A stretch of 64,000 nucleotides of DNA from Gymnorhina tibicen (lineage: Eukaryota > Chordata > Aves > Passeriformes > Artamidae), in contig VXAZ01003270.1 of assembly GCA_013399875.1 (NCBI GenBank), positions 1 through 64,000 of the forward strand. The letters run 5' to 3'. The stretch's first letter is position 1, and the number at the start of each line of letters is the position of its first letter. Both the position numbers and the translations under genes were made by a program. Below the pieces are notes generated by a model, which worked only from the letters and a program-made list of their open reading frames with translations, searched no databases and was not told where the DNA came from. Below, piece by piece: positions 23,282 to 36,200 of the stretch.

Positions 23282-26200
23282 TATAGTGGCTCATCTACAC
23301 CTATATAATCCTCTAGACATAAACTGTTGGCCAAGTCTGGTACTAGAATTGGATCCAGCTGCTCCTTCCCTCTCTGAGAAGAAGATTAGAAAACAAGGGT
23401 GTCCTTTCTCAACTTTGTGACTCAACAGAAAGGTATCCTTGATTGACCTTTTCTGAAACTTCCATTTTGCCAGTGACACTATCTCAGACTTCCTTAGCCC
23501 AGATAATGCAGAACAGATTATCTACTACACCACAGGCTATTTTTCTTACTTCTAAGTATCCAGCATGGAGAAAAACATCCATCAATAATTCTAAAATCCT
23601 AAATGCCACAACTTACATTATTTGTAAACAGAGTTTCTCCGAATTAAAGAAATGAGTATTAAAAATGAACATTTCATCAATTCATGCAGGTCCACTGTCA
23701 ACACCCTCCCAATAAACATCTCCTTGTGTTACTTGCATACAGTCAACATGGTTACACTACAAAGGCCAAAATTCTCTTGCCTTACTCTGGACAGTAATCC
23801 TTTTTAAACTGATGTGATTGAGCCAGGACCTTAGGCTGCAACCAGTCTTACCTCTAAGCAGGGCATACAACTACCCAGGCAGTAATCATGAATAAACAGA
23901 AAACCTAAGCTTTGTATTATTCAAAGCAAATTATTAGTTCCACATTTTCTGTGAAATTTTGGTAAAGATAGTGAGAACTGACACTGATAAGTATCATATA
24001 GTGATGCTAGTTTGCACTCAGTCAGCTTAATACATCACTCTCAATTTACAGTTCTCTCTTCTGTGGGATTTTTAAAAGTCTTCTATTGCATGCAGCTTCC
24101 TATTTGACTAGTACTATACAATATTGGAAAGGGAGAAATTTGCTGCAGACTGTAGAAACTCATTGTAGCATGCAGTTTTTGTCAGTCCTGCCTTCTGACT
24201 GTGGCTTTCTCTATTGCTTATGTGTCTCTTTAAACAGACAAAGAAACACACTGTCTGCTTATAGTTCCTGACTCTATTAAATAGAGTTTGCATCTGATAG
24301 GAGTCAGCCTGAGGTCTGGCATCACTTCTCTGGACTCTTTTTATATTAGATTACTGGTAAAAAAGAGCTGATGTTGAGACCAGTGTTTTGGTCTGCTGTC
24401 TGCTAGCTGGCTCTCTTAGCCACTTAGCTAGAGAGTCAAGTTTCCAGCTGTTTGTCCTCCTTTTGTCCTCCAGGTTCTTATGTTGTGTCTCATACAGAGG
24501 TTCAGATTGAAGAAAAGATGAAGCAGGTGCCTAAGCCTAGGAGTAGTAAACTTGCAGGAGCTATTTTACCTTTCAGGCTAATAAAAAATCTGAAGTCTCA
24601 AGTCTCTTACTTTGTAGTTTAAAGATTTTTGTCTTTGGATTTTAAGCGAAAAGTCCATGCCTCTTCCTTTTCTGATATTTTAAAATAAAAATTTTGGTGA
24701 TGCTGTATCAGATAGTGAACTTAATTAGTCCAGTAGGAGGCAGGCATATAAAACTAATCAAAGACCTTTATTTAAAAGCCTCATAACAAACACTGCATCC
24801 ATCAAAGGACTCAAGATCTGAGATATTTGTTAATGAGCTTTGAAGGAAATATGTATAGAATAACTAACTGGACTGATTCTTGGGTATCTACAGCAGCAGA
24901 ACTTTAGGTAAGCAAGCAAATGCTATAGCAGAAATAGCTGAGCTGTAGAATCTCAGATAGTTACACAAACCTTCTGTGGGTTTCATGTCTTCGATTAAAT
25001 TGAAAAAAATTTAAATAAATAAATATTCATTTACATTTTGCTTCATATTTTTTCTGTAAGTCTCAGCTTTGATCTATATGTGTGTATGAAAAACTTAGTC
25101 CTTGTGAATTCTGACTGGCTTTGGTTAGGAAGGTATATTCCTGGAATAAATTTATTGCTACATGACTGTGTTTGGACTGCTTTCACCACCACTGTGGTTA
25201 TCTGATGTTAAAGGGAAATGTATATCTATGTCATAGATGTCACAGGCCATCTAAGCTGACATTGATCCTCAAGGTTTTATGAATCAATTTGGACTAAGGT
25301 ATACCTAATTTGATTCCTAATTTGATTATCCAAGATTTAACAGAAAAACTACTTGGTGCAATTTTTCCAAGTGGATAAGAGAGAAAAATTAATAAGATCT
25401 TTCTGAAGAAGCAAAAAAAAAAAAAAAAAGATTTTTTGGATCCTTTACCAAGATGGTTGTGCACTCTTCTCAGAGGCATTAATGATTAATGTAGAGGTAA
25501 GAATCCAGCCTATTTGTAAGGTCAAAACTCAGAAAACAGTGTGGTCAACTTTTGGGTAGTCCATTTCATCTGGGAGTTCATTTTCAACAAAGAAGACAAT
25601 CTGCCATGGTCAGCTGGAGCAGAGTTTTGGAAGAGAAACAGAAATTTTATGTGACCTTTATAGAATCAGGAATTACAGGCAGACCAAGAAGGGACTTTCA
25701 GCTTCTGATTGACTCATGGCCAGGTTCTCTCCACAGATTTTTGTTTCATATATATGAGACAAATAATGTTTTGGAGCCTTTGATGTGTGGACACAAATAA
25801 AATCCTCTGAGGCAGCCTCAGTAGCTCAGTTCATATACCATATTCTTTAGAATATAATTCTAAAATGACATGAAGAGCTCTACAATAGGAATTTCAGTTG
25901 AACAAATGTTGTGGTTTGTCTGCACATTATCACTGAGTAATGGTGACACACCTGGAGTGCAAAGTTCCTGAACAGAAAAAGTGAGATCAACAGTGACACA
26001 ACAATAAAAGGGTGGATAAGCAAATATCCCCATTGGACTCATCTAGATTCCTAAATTCTTTCTTATTTCTTCCTCAGTAAGACCTCAGTATACATCTGCC
26101 CCTCTAGGGTCACCCTGTGACTGCCTAGGCCATCTCTGTGCTCACTCTGAATTTTCGCTGTGCTCTTTTCTTCTTCCTTCACATCTCACCTTGGACTCGA

Positions 26201-27208
26201 GAAGTCCCTCAAGCAACTTAGGAATTTCCAAATGTTTTCAGGAAGGAGTTGGGTTTCATTTGATCCTGGTAGCAGGTTGCCTTCCTCTCCACAGACGCCC
26301 CTTTCTTAATTAACACATACAAGACAGTGCATAAACAAATAACTCAAGGTAAATTACTACAGTGACTGGCCTTCCATGGACATTGTTAATGCCCCCCCTC
26401 AAAGGGAAAATAAGATCCTGGAAGTAAGGGAACTCTCCTTTTTGTTACTTTAGAAAGACAGGGACAAACTTGGAGACTTGCCAAGGCTGAGCCACTAATC
26501 TCAAAAAGGGGTATTTGTCCCCACAGATCCATTACTTCCCAAGCACACTAGAGGATCTGGGCTTTTTAGAAAGTCTTTTACTCTGCAGACTTTTTGTCAA
26601 AAGGCATTTTGGGATTAGTACTGCTAATGTTCCTCCCTCCCTTTTGTCTCTAGAGTTTCTTTGCCAACACTTGATATTTATGCATACACATAATGAATTT
26701 TTTCCATTTTTTAAATAAAATTGTGATGGTTTTCTTACCTTTCAAGTTACAAAATTTGGGAACAAATATTCTTCTCTTTGGATTTCTCTGTCTTTATCCA
26801 TTTGCAGTATAAGATTATTTAACTGTATGTCTTTGACAATATTATTTAATGCCAGAGCCGTTATTATTTCCTTCCCTTTAAGCTGATGCACATATCAGTT
26901 AAAAATCAATTGTGTGCCACATCCGCAAACATACCCTCAGTCTTATTTCCTCTCATTTTTATTTTCCACTCTTTGCTTGGATAGTTAAACTTCCATTAAT
27001 ACCACTCAGGACACTTCAATTTTTTTTTAAATGTTCCATCATTTCACAGTCCGATTGCCATCTGTGGCAAGATGACCTCCTATATGACGTTCATAGAGCT
27101 ATTTAACCTACAAAGCTATAACCTCAGTCTATAATGGCCCTTCACTCTTAATTTCATAAATAAATTTTGATAGCTGTCTCAAGTGCATCTCCAAATGTTT
27201 TTTCTTGG
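23282..27208. other. Non-coding stretch
   Basis: No gene or RNA is recognised. If the block just upstream is an LTR, internal proviral sequence might be expected at the start of this stretch, but I see no gag or pol similarity. An uninterrupted run of 17 A lies at 25,413-25,429. It could be a retrocopy tail but no gene-like sequence precedes it. Confidence 0.5.
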
Positions 27209-27459
27209 ATCAGTTTAAGAAAGCTAAAGCCCTTATAGAATTACATCTGGCCAGACATGTCAAGGGCAACAAGAAAAGCTTCTGTAGGTACGTCAGTGAT
27301 AAAAGGAAGGTTAGGGAAAAGTCTTCAGGGCCAGGTTGGATGAGGCTTTGAGCAAGCTGTCTCGTGGAAGGTATCCCTGCCCATGGCAGGGGGGTTGGAA
27401 CTAGGTGATCTTCAATGTCTCTTCTAAACCAAACCATTCTATGATTCTATAATTCTATG
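27209..27459 (+). mobile_element. CR1 LINE copy with intact 3' tail and internal deletion
   Basis: Seen: 27,215-27,320 translates in one + frame to a basic stretch containing [19 protein letters not shown] (19 residues), followed by [10 protein letters not shown]. This matches the character of the CR1 ORF2 segment between endonuclease and reverse transcriptase. From about 27,321 the sequence jumps directly to the CR1 3' untranslated region (GGCCAGGTTGGATGAGGCTT, CCCTGCCCATGGCAGGGGGG, TTGGAACTAGGTGATCTTCA). It ends in the ATTCTATG-type octamer tail (27,436-27,459, about three units). Known: avian CR1 ends in short tandem ATTCTRTG units used for target-primed reverse transcription. The reverse-transcriptase part is missing, so this is a 5'-truncated, internally deleted, inactive copy. 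Orientation is certain because of the tail. Confidence 0.9.
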
Positions 27460-27547
27460 TAGTAAAAATATTACTTGATTCTAAAATAAATATTTATCTA
27501 AGTATCTGCTGAAACCAGCATGGTTACAGCAAAGGACTGCTCAAGCA

Positions 27548-28685
27548 TGTTTTGGGTTTGAGTGACAGGGTTTTGGTAGTGGCAGGGCTACAAGGGTGGC
27601 TTCTGTGAGAAACTGCCAGAAGCTTCCTCCATGTCCGGTGGAGTCAGTGCCAGCTGGTTCCTAGACAGACCCACTGCTGGACAAGACCAAACCCATCAGC
27701 GATGGTGTTAGCATGTCTGGGAAAAAAGACTTAAGGAGAGAGGAAAAATCTGCTTCAGAACAAAAGCTGCCAGAGAGAGAAGTGAGAATATTTGAGAGGA
27801 TCAACTCTGAAGACAACAGCTTCAGTGAAGAAGGAGTAAGTGCTCCAGACACCAAAGCAGAGATTACCCTGCGTCCATGGACTGTAGTGAGGCAGCTTTG
27901 CCCCTGCAGCCCACGGAGATCCATGGTGGAACAGAGATCCACCTGCAGCCTGGGGAAGACCCCACACCAGAACAGGTGCATGCCTGAATGAGGCTGTGAC
28001 CCCGTGGGAAACCTGCACTAGGGCAGGCTCCTGGCAGGACCTGTGGCCCTGTGGAGAGAGAAGTCCACAACGGAGCATGTTTGCTGGCAGGACTTGTGAC
28101 CCCACTGGGAGCCCACCCTCAGGAGCAGCCTGTTCCTGAAGGACTGCAACCCATAGAAGGGACCCACTCTGGAAGAGTTTGTGAAAAACTGCAGACCCTG
28201 GAAAGGACTCGTGTTGGAGAAGTTCAGAAGCCTGTCTCCCATGGGAGGGATGCACTAGAGAAGGGAAAGGGTGTGAGGAGTCCTGCTTGTGAGGAGGAAG
28301 GAGCAGCAAAGAAAGCATATGATGAACTGACCACAGCCCCCATTTCTTATCCCTCTGTGCCACTGTGGGGGAGGATGTAGAGGAACCAGAAGTGTGGTTG
28401 AGCCTAGGAAGAAGGGAAGGATGATGGAAGGTGTTTTTAAGATTTGTTTTTATTTCTCATCCCTCTCCTCTGATTTCATTGGTAATAAATTAAACTAATC
28501 TCCCCAAGGTGAGTTTGTTTTTCCAATAAAGGTAATTGGTGAGTGATCTCTCCCTCTACTAATCTTGACCCATGAGCTTTCCACTATATATTTTCTCCTC
28601 TGCCCAGATGAGGAGTGTGGGATAGAGCAGCCTTGGTGGACACCTGGTATCCAATAGGTGTCTCATCCAGGGACAACCCGCCACA
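27548..28685 (+). mobile_element. Near-complete 1.1-kb solo LTR, long ERVL-type family
   Basis: Seen: the start TGTTTTGGGTTTGAGTGACA, then GGGTTTTGGTAGTGGCAGGG, matches the copies at 13.2 and 56.6 kb. A GC-rich middle with recurring CCTGCAGCCYRYGGAG and CCYRYNCYNGARCAGG-like units spans about 27,840-28,290. AATAAA lies at 28,484-28,489, followed by AAACTAATCTCCCCAAGGTG. A final segment includes GATAGAGCAGCCTTGGTGGA and the terminus CCCGCCACA. Known: this is the architecture of a large avian ERVL-related LTR in which the poly(A) signal sits about 200 bp from the 3' end. At about 1,138 bp it is close to full length and among the better preserved elements here. Frames of up to 202 codons on the minus strand and 109 on the plus strand arise from the GC-rich repeats and are not genes. 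No internal retroviral genes flank it. Confidence 0.8.
28484..28489 (+). promoter_or_regulatory. LTR polyadenylation signal AATAAA
   Basis: Canonical AATAAA within the 1.1-kb LTR, in the position where the related copies at 5.7 and 56.6 kb carry AGTAAA. In a provirus it would direct 3' end formation of viral RNA. In a solo LTR it can act as a cryptic poly(A) site for + strand transcripts. Confidence 0.6.
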
Positions 28686-31600
28686 ATGTGCTGTATCAAC
28701 TTTAATTAGGTTTCCTTGCTTTTTCAGCTTAAACATGTACAAAATAAGGAGGTAAGAAAAATGGAGAAGTTCATGTTTGGTATGCCTTTTGATTTTCTTT
28801 CTTATCACCTAATTTTCTTCTGAGAAGCAAGAAACAACCATTGTATTAGAACTGTGTTAGGTAAAGTGATCACTGGTCAATTTATCAGCAAGTATGTATG
28901 CCAATATTTCCAATTAACACTGCTTTTCCCAGTTTTACAGTATCAATACTTTTACATATAAGAAAATATTTTTAGCTCTATTAGCCAAAAAAATCAATAT
29001 TGAGTCCTAATATAATAAATTCTGCACAGTGGTATCTACTGATCTTCCTTTGAATGTATCAGGAATACACCAGTTTGTACAAAAGTCTACAATCAATGTG
29101 CTATTTTATTCATATTAAATGAGACTTTTTTCCTGAAATTGCATTCTTTGTTATGTTTTATCACCTCAAATGTTATTTGAAACTTCTTTTCTGAAATTTT
29201 AAAAGAAATCAGTAAGCAAGAAAGCACTGTGATTTTGCTTGGTGTTACATATGTTCAGTTTTCACTTGGCACATATAGATATCTTCCAGTTCTTCTAGGA
29301 AACAAGATAGAAATAGTTTATAGCAGCAGTCAAAGCAAACATCATCTACAATTTATTATTTCTGGTAATCACCAAACAAGCATATGAAAAGATTTATTAA
29401 TTCACCATGAAATAAAATTCTTTGCCTAGGTATGGCTGGCTTCTCTCTGTCCCCTTCACATTCTTAACTTCTTGAAACTCTGCCAGTTCCAGGGACAGTT
29501 ATTCCTCAGTTTTTGTGATCTGAGTAAGAAGAATCCTGTGCAACCTCTGAAAATAGTGTCTGTCAGCCACTTATATTTTTGGAAATAGCCACTGTTTCTT
29601 TGTTACTATGCAAAGCAAATATTCCTTTAAAAATTACAGAATTCTAGATGCAGTCATCAGTGGCAATTAGGAAGCCATGTGTATTTGGGAAACAAAGTTG
29701 CAAAAGCCACATAAGCTGTATTATTTTAAAAACCTATTTATTTTACTTAATTGTCTATCCATAAAGACTTTTATTCTTCTCTTCTGAGGTCCAGAATAAC
29801 CAGAAATGAAAATGAAAATGAAATTTTGTGCTGAAAGGATCTCTGTAGAATGCATCTTTAACAAATTACCTTCATTTCAATAATTTTGCAATACTGGTAT
29901 TTGTTGTGTAGTAAAATTTTGAGTCTTAAAAAATGGCAATCAAGGTTTCTTGGTTTATTCTGTTTGTAATAGCTTTTTAATCATTATAGACTGGGAGTTT
30001 TCCCAGTAGTCCAGAAAAAAATCAATTAACATCTATTGCCTATTAGAGGCAAGAATAAAATTTACAAGAAAGTCCTGACTTTATTTCTTCATATTTGCAT
30101 GACTCAGTGACTGGTAGTAAAAACCACAGCTTTGGCTGTGCCTATCAGACAAAGTGCCAACTTCTTTAAATGAAAGGAGTTTCTGCTTGAGATTTTCTAC
30201 ATGGCCCTGAAATACATAGTTTAGCAAAAAGACAGTGACCTTCCAATGCAACGAATTGCAAAAGAGATGCTCCAGTGCTTTACACAAACCGGTTACGTTG
30301 CTGTGCCTTACTAGTGCACAGTCCTGGTATGAAATACAAGCAAGGTAATTTCTGTGTCTCTCTCTGATGTCGCAGAGCATGTCCTAAGCTCCAACCACAA
30401 CACACACACTCCTTGCTGCTAATGGTGATGGCACTTCTGAAATAAACTGGGTGGATAATGTCACAAGGATTTCTTACCAAAGCTTGAGTCCTTGCCAGCC
30501 TGTCCCCCTTGTAGCCTGGGGACAGCAGTGATGGATGCAGTTTAGAACAGGTCCCTGTTTGCTTTCATGCTAAATACAAAACGAGTATTCTACAAGACTG
30601 TCTTGGGGTGAATTCAAAGATAACATTACTCACTGAATACTCACTTAGCACTACATTAAAGTCACAATTGTCAGTTGTGCAATTGGGATTTACATAGGCC
30701 ACTCTCATCCAAATTTTGGAATGTCTAAAATGCGCACTGGAAAAAGCACTGGCTTACAAATTTATGACAATAATTTTAGAATAACCATAATTACTAAAAT
30801 GAGATTTATTAACTAGGTAGCAAACATCCATGCTATATTTTTTGAGAATAGGCAGGATCATTATGCACTGGTTTATCAGCTAAGTCACTAATTATCCAAA
30901 CCTTTTCTATTATTTAGAAGTTTCTTGTTCTTTCTCTGCTAATATTGGAATCAGTGGGAAATGCTATTACATATATGCATAGAACAGGAACAGCTGAACC
31001 TGGCAATGCCAAAACTGAATGCTGTTCACAGTGTACACCTAGGTGGAAAGTACACAAGGCCTGAACACAGGAGTTTCCCTTCCTTTCTCATACTCTATCA
31101 AAAACTGCAATATTTCTATTTTTTGTTTCCACCTATCAGATTGCTACTGCTACCTCTGAAAAAAAACCCATGTCATTAAATTTCAAATAGGATTATGATT
31201 TGGAATCAGAGATTTTTTAATACAGTTCAATAAATTTCATTACTTCAAAAGACTGCTACTAGCTTAGATCAGTGTTGCTTCATTCTGGTTAAAACAGGGT
31301 TCATAATCTAATTATAGCTATAAAAACAAAAACAACAGCTGTTCTGTGTGATTCCACTCAGGAACAGTTCCCAGGGCTGAATGGTGTGGATGAAAACAAC
31401 AAATAGCCATGCTGCATCAGAGGCATTTACACACCACCTTTTGGTCACAAATAATTAACTTTCTGTAGTAAGCTTGAGGTATAGACCTGTTATCTTGACT
31501 GCAAAGCATCTTTTATACTTAAAATTGATCGTTAAAGCTGCCAGATTTCACTGCAGGGAGCCAGGGGGTGGCTTTTTTTCAGTATAAGTTGGGCAGAAGA

Positions 31601-33177
31601 TGTTAAACCCTATCAAGTTATTATCTTGAGAGGAATTCAGATATTTTATCTCATACAATCAAATTTAAAATTTAAAGGCTCACTTTAGTAGACTTTATGG
31701 TGAAAAACAAAAGGCAAAAAAAAAGTAATTTTCATATTATGTTGCATCTTTTCTGTAATACTGTGAAATAAGTAGATTTTACTTTTGTAAAAAAGAAATA
31801 CAGATCCACAACACTAGTTCCTTTTATGTAGCTACTCATCAGCAGATGAAAATCGCTTTAAAAATATATGTTTTTGTTTTAATGCTCTTGTGTTGTCAAA
31901 AACTTTCCAAGGTCTTAAAAAATTATTGCCAAATTAATCCTGTCTTGTGTTTCCATTAGTTTGTTCTGAAATATGAGTTGCTCCTACAATCAGGTACTGC
32001 CTGTGTTGTTAGTTTATGCAATTGTTGCTCAAATATTTTTCTCCATGATAAACTGATAAACAAAATTTGTTCTTCTGTAATATAAACTTTAAATAAATAA
32101 ATAGCAGTAAAGAAAACCAACCAAACAAACAAGCCACAAAATTACCTACCACAAAACCCAGAAGCTTTGTAATTGCAACTATTTTAATTTTCTCAGGTTT
32201 CCTGTTGGTAGTACATTGTTAACAATTATTTGTGGCTCTGGTGGTTGATAACACATAACAGATATTGCTCTCTCTTACTTAAAATCAATGTTGAGTTTGC
32301 ATTGTAAGCAAAATATTTGTTGGGCCCATACTGTAGACTGAATAATACCAGATACACTAAATTATTAGAACCATATTGACTATCCTCATTTGTGAGTCAC
32401 AGAATAGCTCTGTTTAAGGAACTTCTATGTCTAAAACCATTCATTCCTAAATTCTCTATGCCACAAAATATTGTGCACCACAAACATTTTGGGAAAATCC
32501 AATGCAAGCAATAAATTAAGATGTCAGTTTTCTTGCAGTGAAGTTTTGAAGTTAAAAAATAAAAAATATTTTGGAAGTTAAGATTCAGAAAAGCAAAATT
32601 CATATATGTATTAGGCCAGTGTTACCTCATTATTGTACTGCAGAGGTTTTTTTTCCCATGGCAATAGTAGTGTTATTTATAGTTTCTGTTTATGATTTAG
32701 AAAAAATTCTGTTTAGAAATCAGAAGAATTCATAATTCATTGCAATTGAGAAACACTTATTAACTGTTTAATTGCCTAACTAGTTAGTTAGTAGTGTCAG
32801 AATGGGGTTTAGCTCATTCTTCTTCATATACAATTCATTTAATCAAGTTTTATCAAAAGCAAGACTGCAAATCCATAATACTGCAGACTAGAAATACATT
32901 ATTTAACTATACACTTGGCCTTATTTTTTGTTGAAGTAACCCAAATGCAATATTGAAATTTTCTGATTGGAAATAAGAATAATTTTTATTGTACCATGTA
33001 AAATTCTAAGCACACGAAGGAAAATTTTGGAAAAATATACCATTTTCTACCTTCTTGAGATTTTCAGTGAAAATTGGTTTCACAATTATTACTGGTCAAG
33101 ACAGTCAAAACTTCTTGACTGAATGGACAAGTGGTTCAATATTAAAAAATAATTCAAAATCTCCTCCATAATTATGT
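28686..33177. other. Non-coding stretch, nothing recognised
   Basis: AT-rich unique sequence. Open frames reach 99 codons (-, 30,081-30,380) with no domain. No repeat family, RNA gene or regulatory array is recognised. Confidence 0.6.
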
Positions 33178-33225
33178 CTTCCCTTCCCTTCCCTTCCCTT
33201 CCCTTCCCTTCCCTTCCCTTCCCTT
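33178..33225. repeat. (CCCTT)9 pentanucleotide microsatellite
   Basis: Nine perfect CCCTT units (33,181-33,225), preceded by a partial unit CTT. The array is uninterrupted and pure pyrimidine on this strand, so it is likely length-polymorphic and able to form unusual purine/pyrimidine structures. The sequence after it stays pyrimidine-rich for about 12 bases. Confidence 0.97.
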
Positions 33226-36200
33226 TTTCTTTCTCTTGGAGAGAGAATATTTATAAACAGCACAGAATAGGCAAAGTATAATGATCAATTAAAATTCTTG
33301 AGATCTTTACTGAGTTTTATATTTCTTTTGGTTTTATACCTCTAGTGATAGATTTACTCATTATTTCAAAGTCTAAGTCAGGTGTCTTGCCTCCTGGAAG
33401 TGCTACTCTCAATTATTTTCTCCAATTCTCCAAAAAAATATCTACATGAACTCAGATTTCTACACTCTTAATGTCTAAAATGAGATGAGATAAATGATGC
33501 ATCTCGAGCATTTGAGGCAATCTTGCCAGTTTAGAGATGTCTAGATGACAGAATATTATATATTATGTAATCCTATTTAAAAACGTGTTCAAGTCCTCAA
33601 AATGTTAATGTAATGACAGCATTATCACTATCAGAATCAGGCTGGAAAACTCACTAGTATGCTTTTCATGAACCTCTGAATGTGAGTCTGAGTCTTCACA
33701 GGCAGTTCAGAAAGCCCATCAACCTTTTAGAAGCCTTTGAGAGGATGAATTTACTCTCCAATACACTTCTGTTGATCTTCAGGGCTGAGACCAGCTAAAA
33801 TCCTGGAAAGTTTGGTATCTTATACATTCTGTGTAATTTTTTCTTGTTTAATCTATTTAATTTTCATGAGTAGTCTTTGAGGTCTTTAGTCAAGCCCACA
33901 GTGCCAAACTGAGTGAGCCAGAAGGGATGGATATGCGTGTCATAACCCTCACCCCTATCAAACACACCCTTATAGCTGGCGATGTTGGCTTATCTATCAA
34001 TTTTTTAGACACAGGTTGTGTTTATAATGACACTTTCACTCCTCAGTATGACATGGATGTAGCCACATGGAATATGGAATACGTGTACTAGTGAAACCTA
34101 AGCTTGGGCTGCACACTTGCAGACTTGCATTAGTACAGTTTCTGAGCATCCTCCTGAGACAATTTTGGCCCATGACAATTAGTATTCTATGAGATAAAGC
34201 CCAGTTCCAAGGTCCATTCTTGACAGGCTTACCTATGCTGGGGGAAAGAGATGTACATCAGAGGTGTTAGTGGCAATGTGTCTTGGCAATTAGATTTATT
34301 AGGGTAGGAATAACCCAGAGCTCTTTGGGAGTAGAAGTAAAATGCTAATTTTAAGTAGTGTGAAACCTGAAATTGTAAAATTAAGCTGAAATAACTGATT
34401 TGAGGTAGGAAAATGCTCCAGTAACTTTGACAATTACTCAGAAAATATTAACAATGGAAAATACATCACATAGAAATGTTTTATACGTTATGCTACAGTA
34501 TAGTTTGAACAGGAGCACCCAGGTATCCATATTCTCCAAACATATCCAGGATTTGCAGAGGACTACATGAGAAGAATATAAAATTATTCTGAAAAGTTAA
34601 CAAAACCCCTGCATTTAAAATTATGTAACTTTTTTTTAATTCATGCTTGTTTATTTTTCATTTACTTGGGGTTTTCCAATTCACAAAGTTGGCATTTTGT
34701 TCATACAGTAATATTTTTTGTGCTTTATGAGAAATCAATTAAATTATGATTTAGACTTTGCAGGGAGCTAATGGATAGCAATTTAAAGAATTATTGCTGT
34801 GCTTCAAGTAATATCAAGTATCTTATTCTGCCTACATAATTTCTGTGTTCCTACCACTTAAGCAGCTATTAGGAAGTGCTTCTGACACAGTCTTATGTTG
34901 TGTATCTGCAGAATTACACCCCATTGCTTCAAATCCAGATGTTTTATATTGGTTACCATAGAATTTAAGACATGAGGTAAGGCCATTATATAAAGGTGGT
35001 GTATTGCCATTTATTTAGGGAAAAAAAAATCAAACCCAAGACAACAGATTCTAAATTAAAAAGGTATGAAAATCAGTATTAAAAAAGATAAATTAAATTT
35101 GCTCAGGAAGTTTAGGAATATTCAGTCTAACTTAGCCTGGAATAATTGCATATCTGAAGGTATTCCATATGCTAAAAGCAGCTGTGATCCAAATGGATGC
35201 ATGAGCTATGTGGGAAAGAAATGCTTATGATTAGATGGAAGTAATAAAAGAGTGGAATAAGCACCACTTCCCATGCATCAAGGAAGGGGTACTGAGGTGT
35301 TTTTACTGCAAAGCACTACTTTGGTGACTCAAAGCAGCCATAAACTTCACATATGGATTCATTAACCTGAACATACCAAGGAATCTGACCTTTTTGAATA
35401 TGAAGCTGTTGCCAGTTACAGTCTCTTTGCTATTTAAACTTATTTGTAAAAAAATTAAAACATTTGTTGGGATTTTATTTTTTGACATAAAGTAGATGAT
35501 TTTTTTTTCCGATAAATAATTTTTTCCCTATTTCACAACTCAAACACTCCAGAGAGACTATGAAGGGAGAGACTGGGACTAGATGCCTTTCTGGCATTTC
35601 TTCCACTGCTTCATGATTGCTCTTGTTCACTTGGCAAGTCTATTATGATTATACTACATGCGGCCATTATTACTTTTTCATGGAGTTATAGTCAATTGCT
35701 CACTTACTTTCATTTTTCACCGGCAAAAAATATAACTAATGATGTTTATCTTGTCTAGCTGTAACAAAAATGTATACATTATGTGTATAAATATTCTGGT
35801 TTATGATCCTTTCAAAATTAAATGTGTTTTTTAAAACTGTATCTAGCATTATGGGCACTAGCACAGACTTTGCTTTGTCATGCCTGGGCATGGATAAGCG
35901 GAAAGTATGAGATTATAACCCAGTCTGCTGAGTCCTTGTTAATAATCCAAGTGGAAATGGAGAATCCATTAACAGCAACTCTCCTTGGTTTCCATATGGC
36001 AAGACAAACAAGAGACATCACGATTCACATCTCACCCCCTCACTGTCTGGAGTAAAGATAAACAGTTGCTGCATTGGAAATAATGAATTTTATCTAAAAT
36101 GTACCAAGAGAAAAGTCTCTCAAGAATTCTGGACTGTTTAGATTTTTAGACTACAAATCTAAATGTTTAGATTTGTACTCTGTTGTTATGAGTAATAATT

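Noticed and set aside
25413..25429. Run of 17 A as a retrocopied gene tail
   Set aside because: The sequence before it resembles no known mRNA and no flanking duplication was seen.
27755..28363. 202-codon minus-strand open frame, the longest in the window
   Set aside because: It lies wholly inside a 1.1-kb LTR, antisense to it, and owes its length to GC-rich repeated units. Overlapping frames exist on both strands there and no protein domain is visible.
35822..36055. 77-codon frame with a hydrophobic start
   Set aside because: Poor initiation context, no domain, no neighbouring exon; expected by chance in 64 kb.
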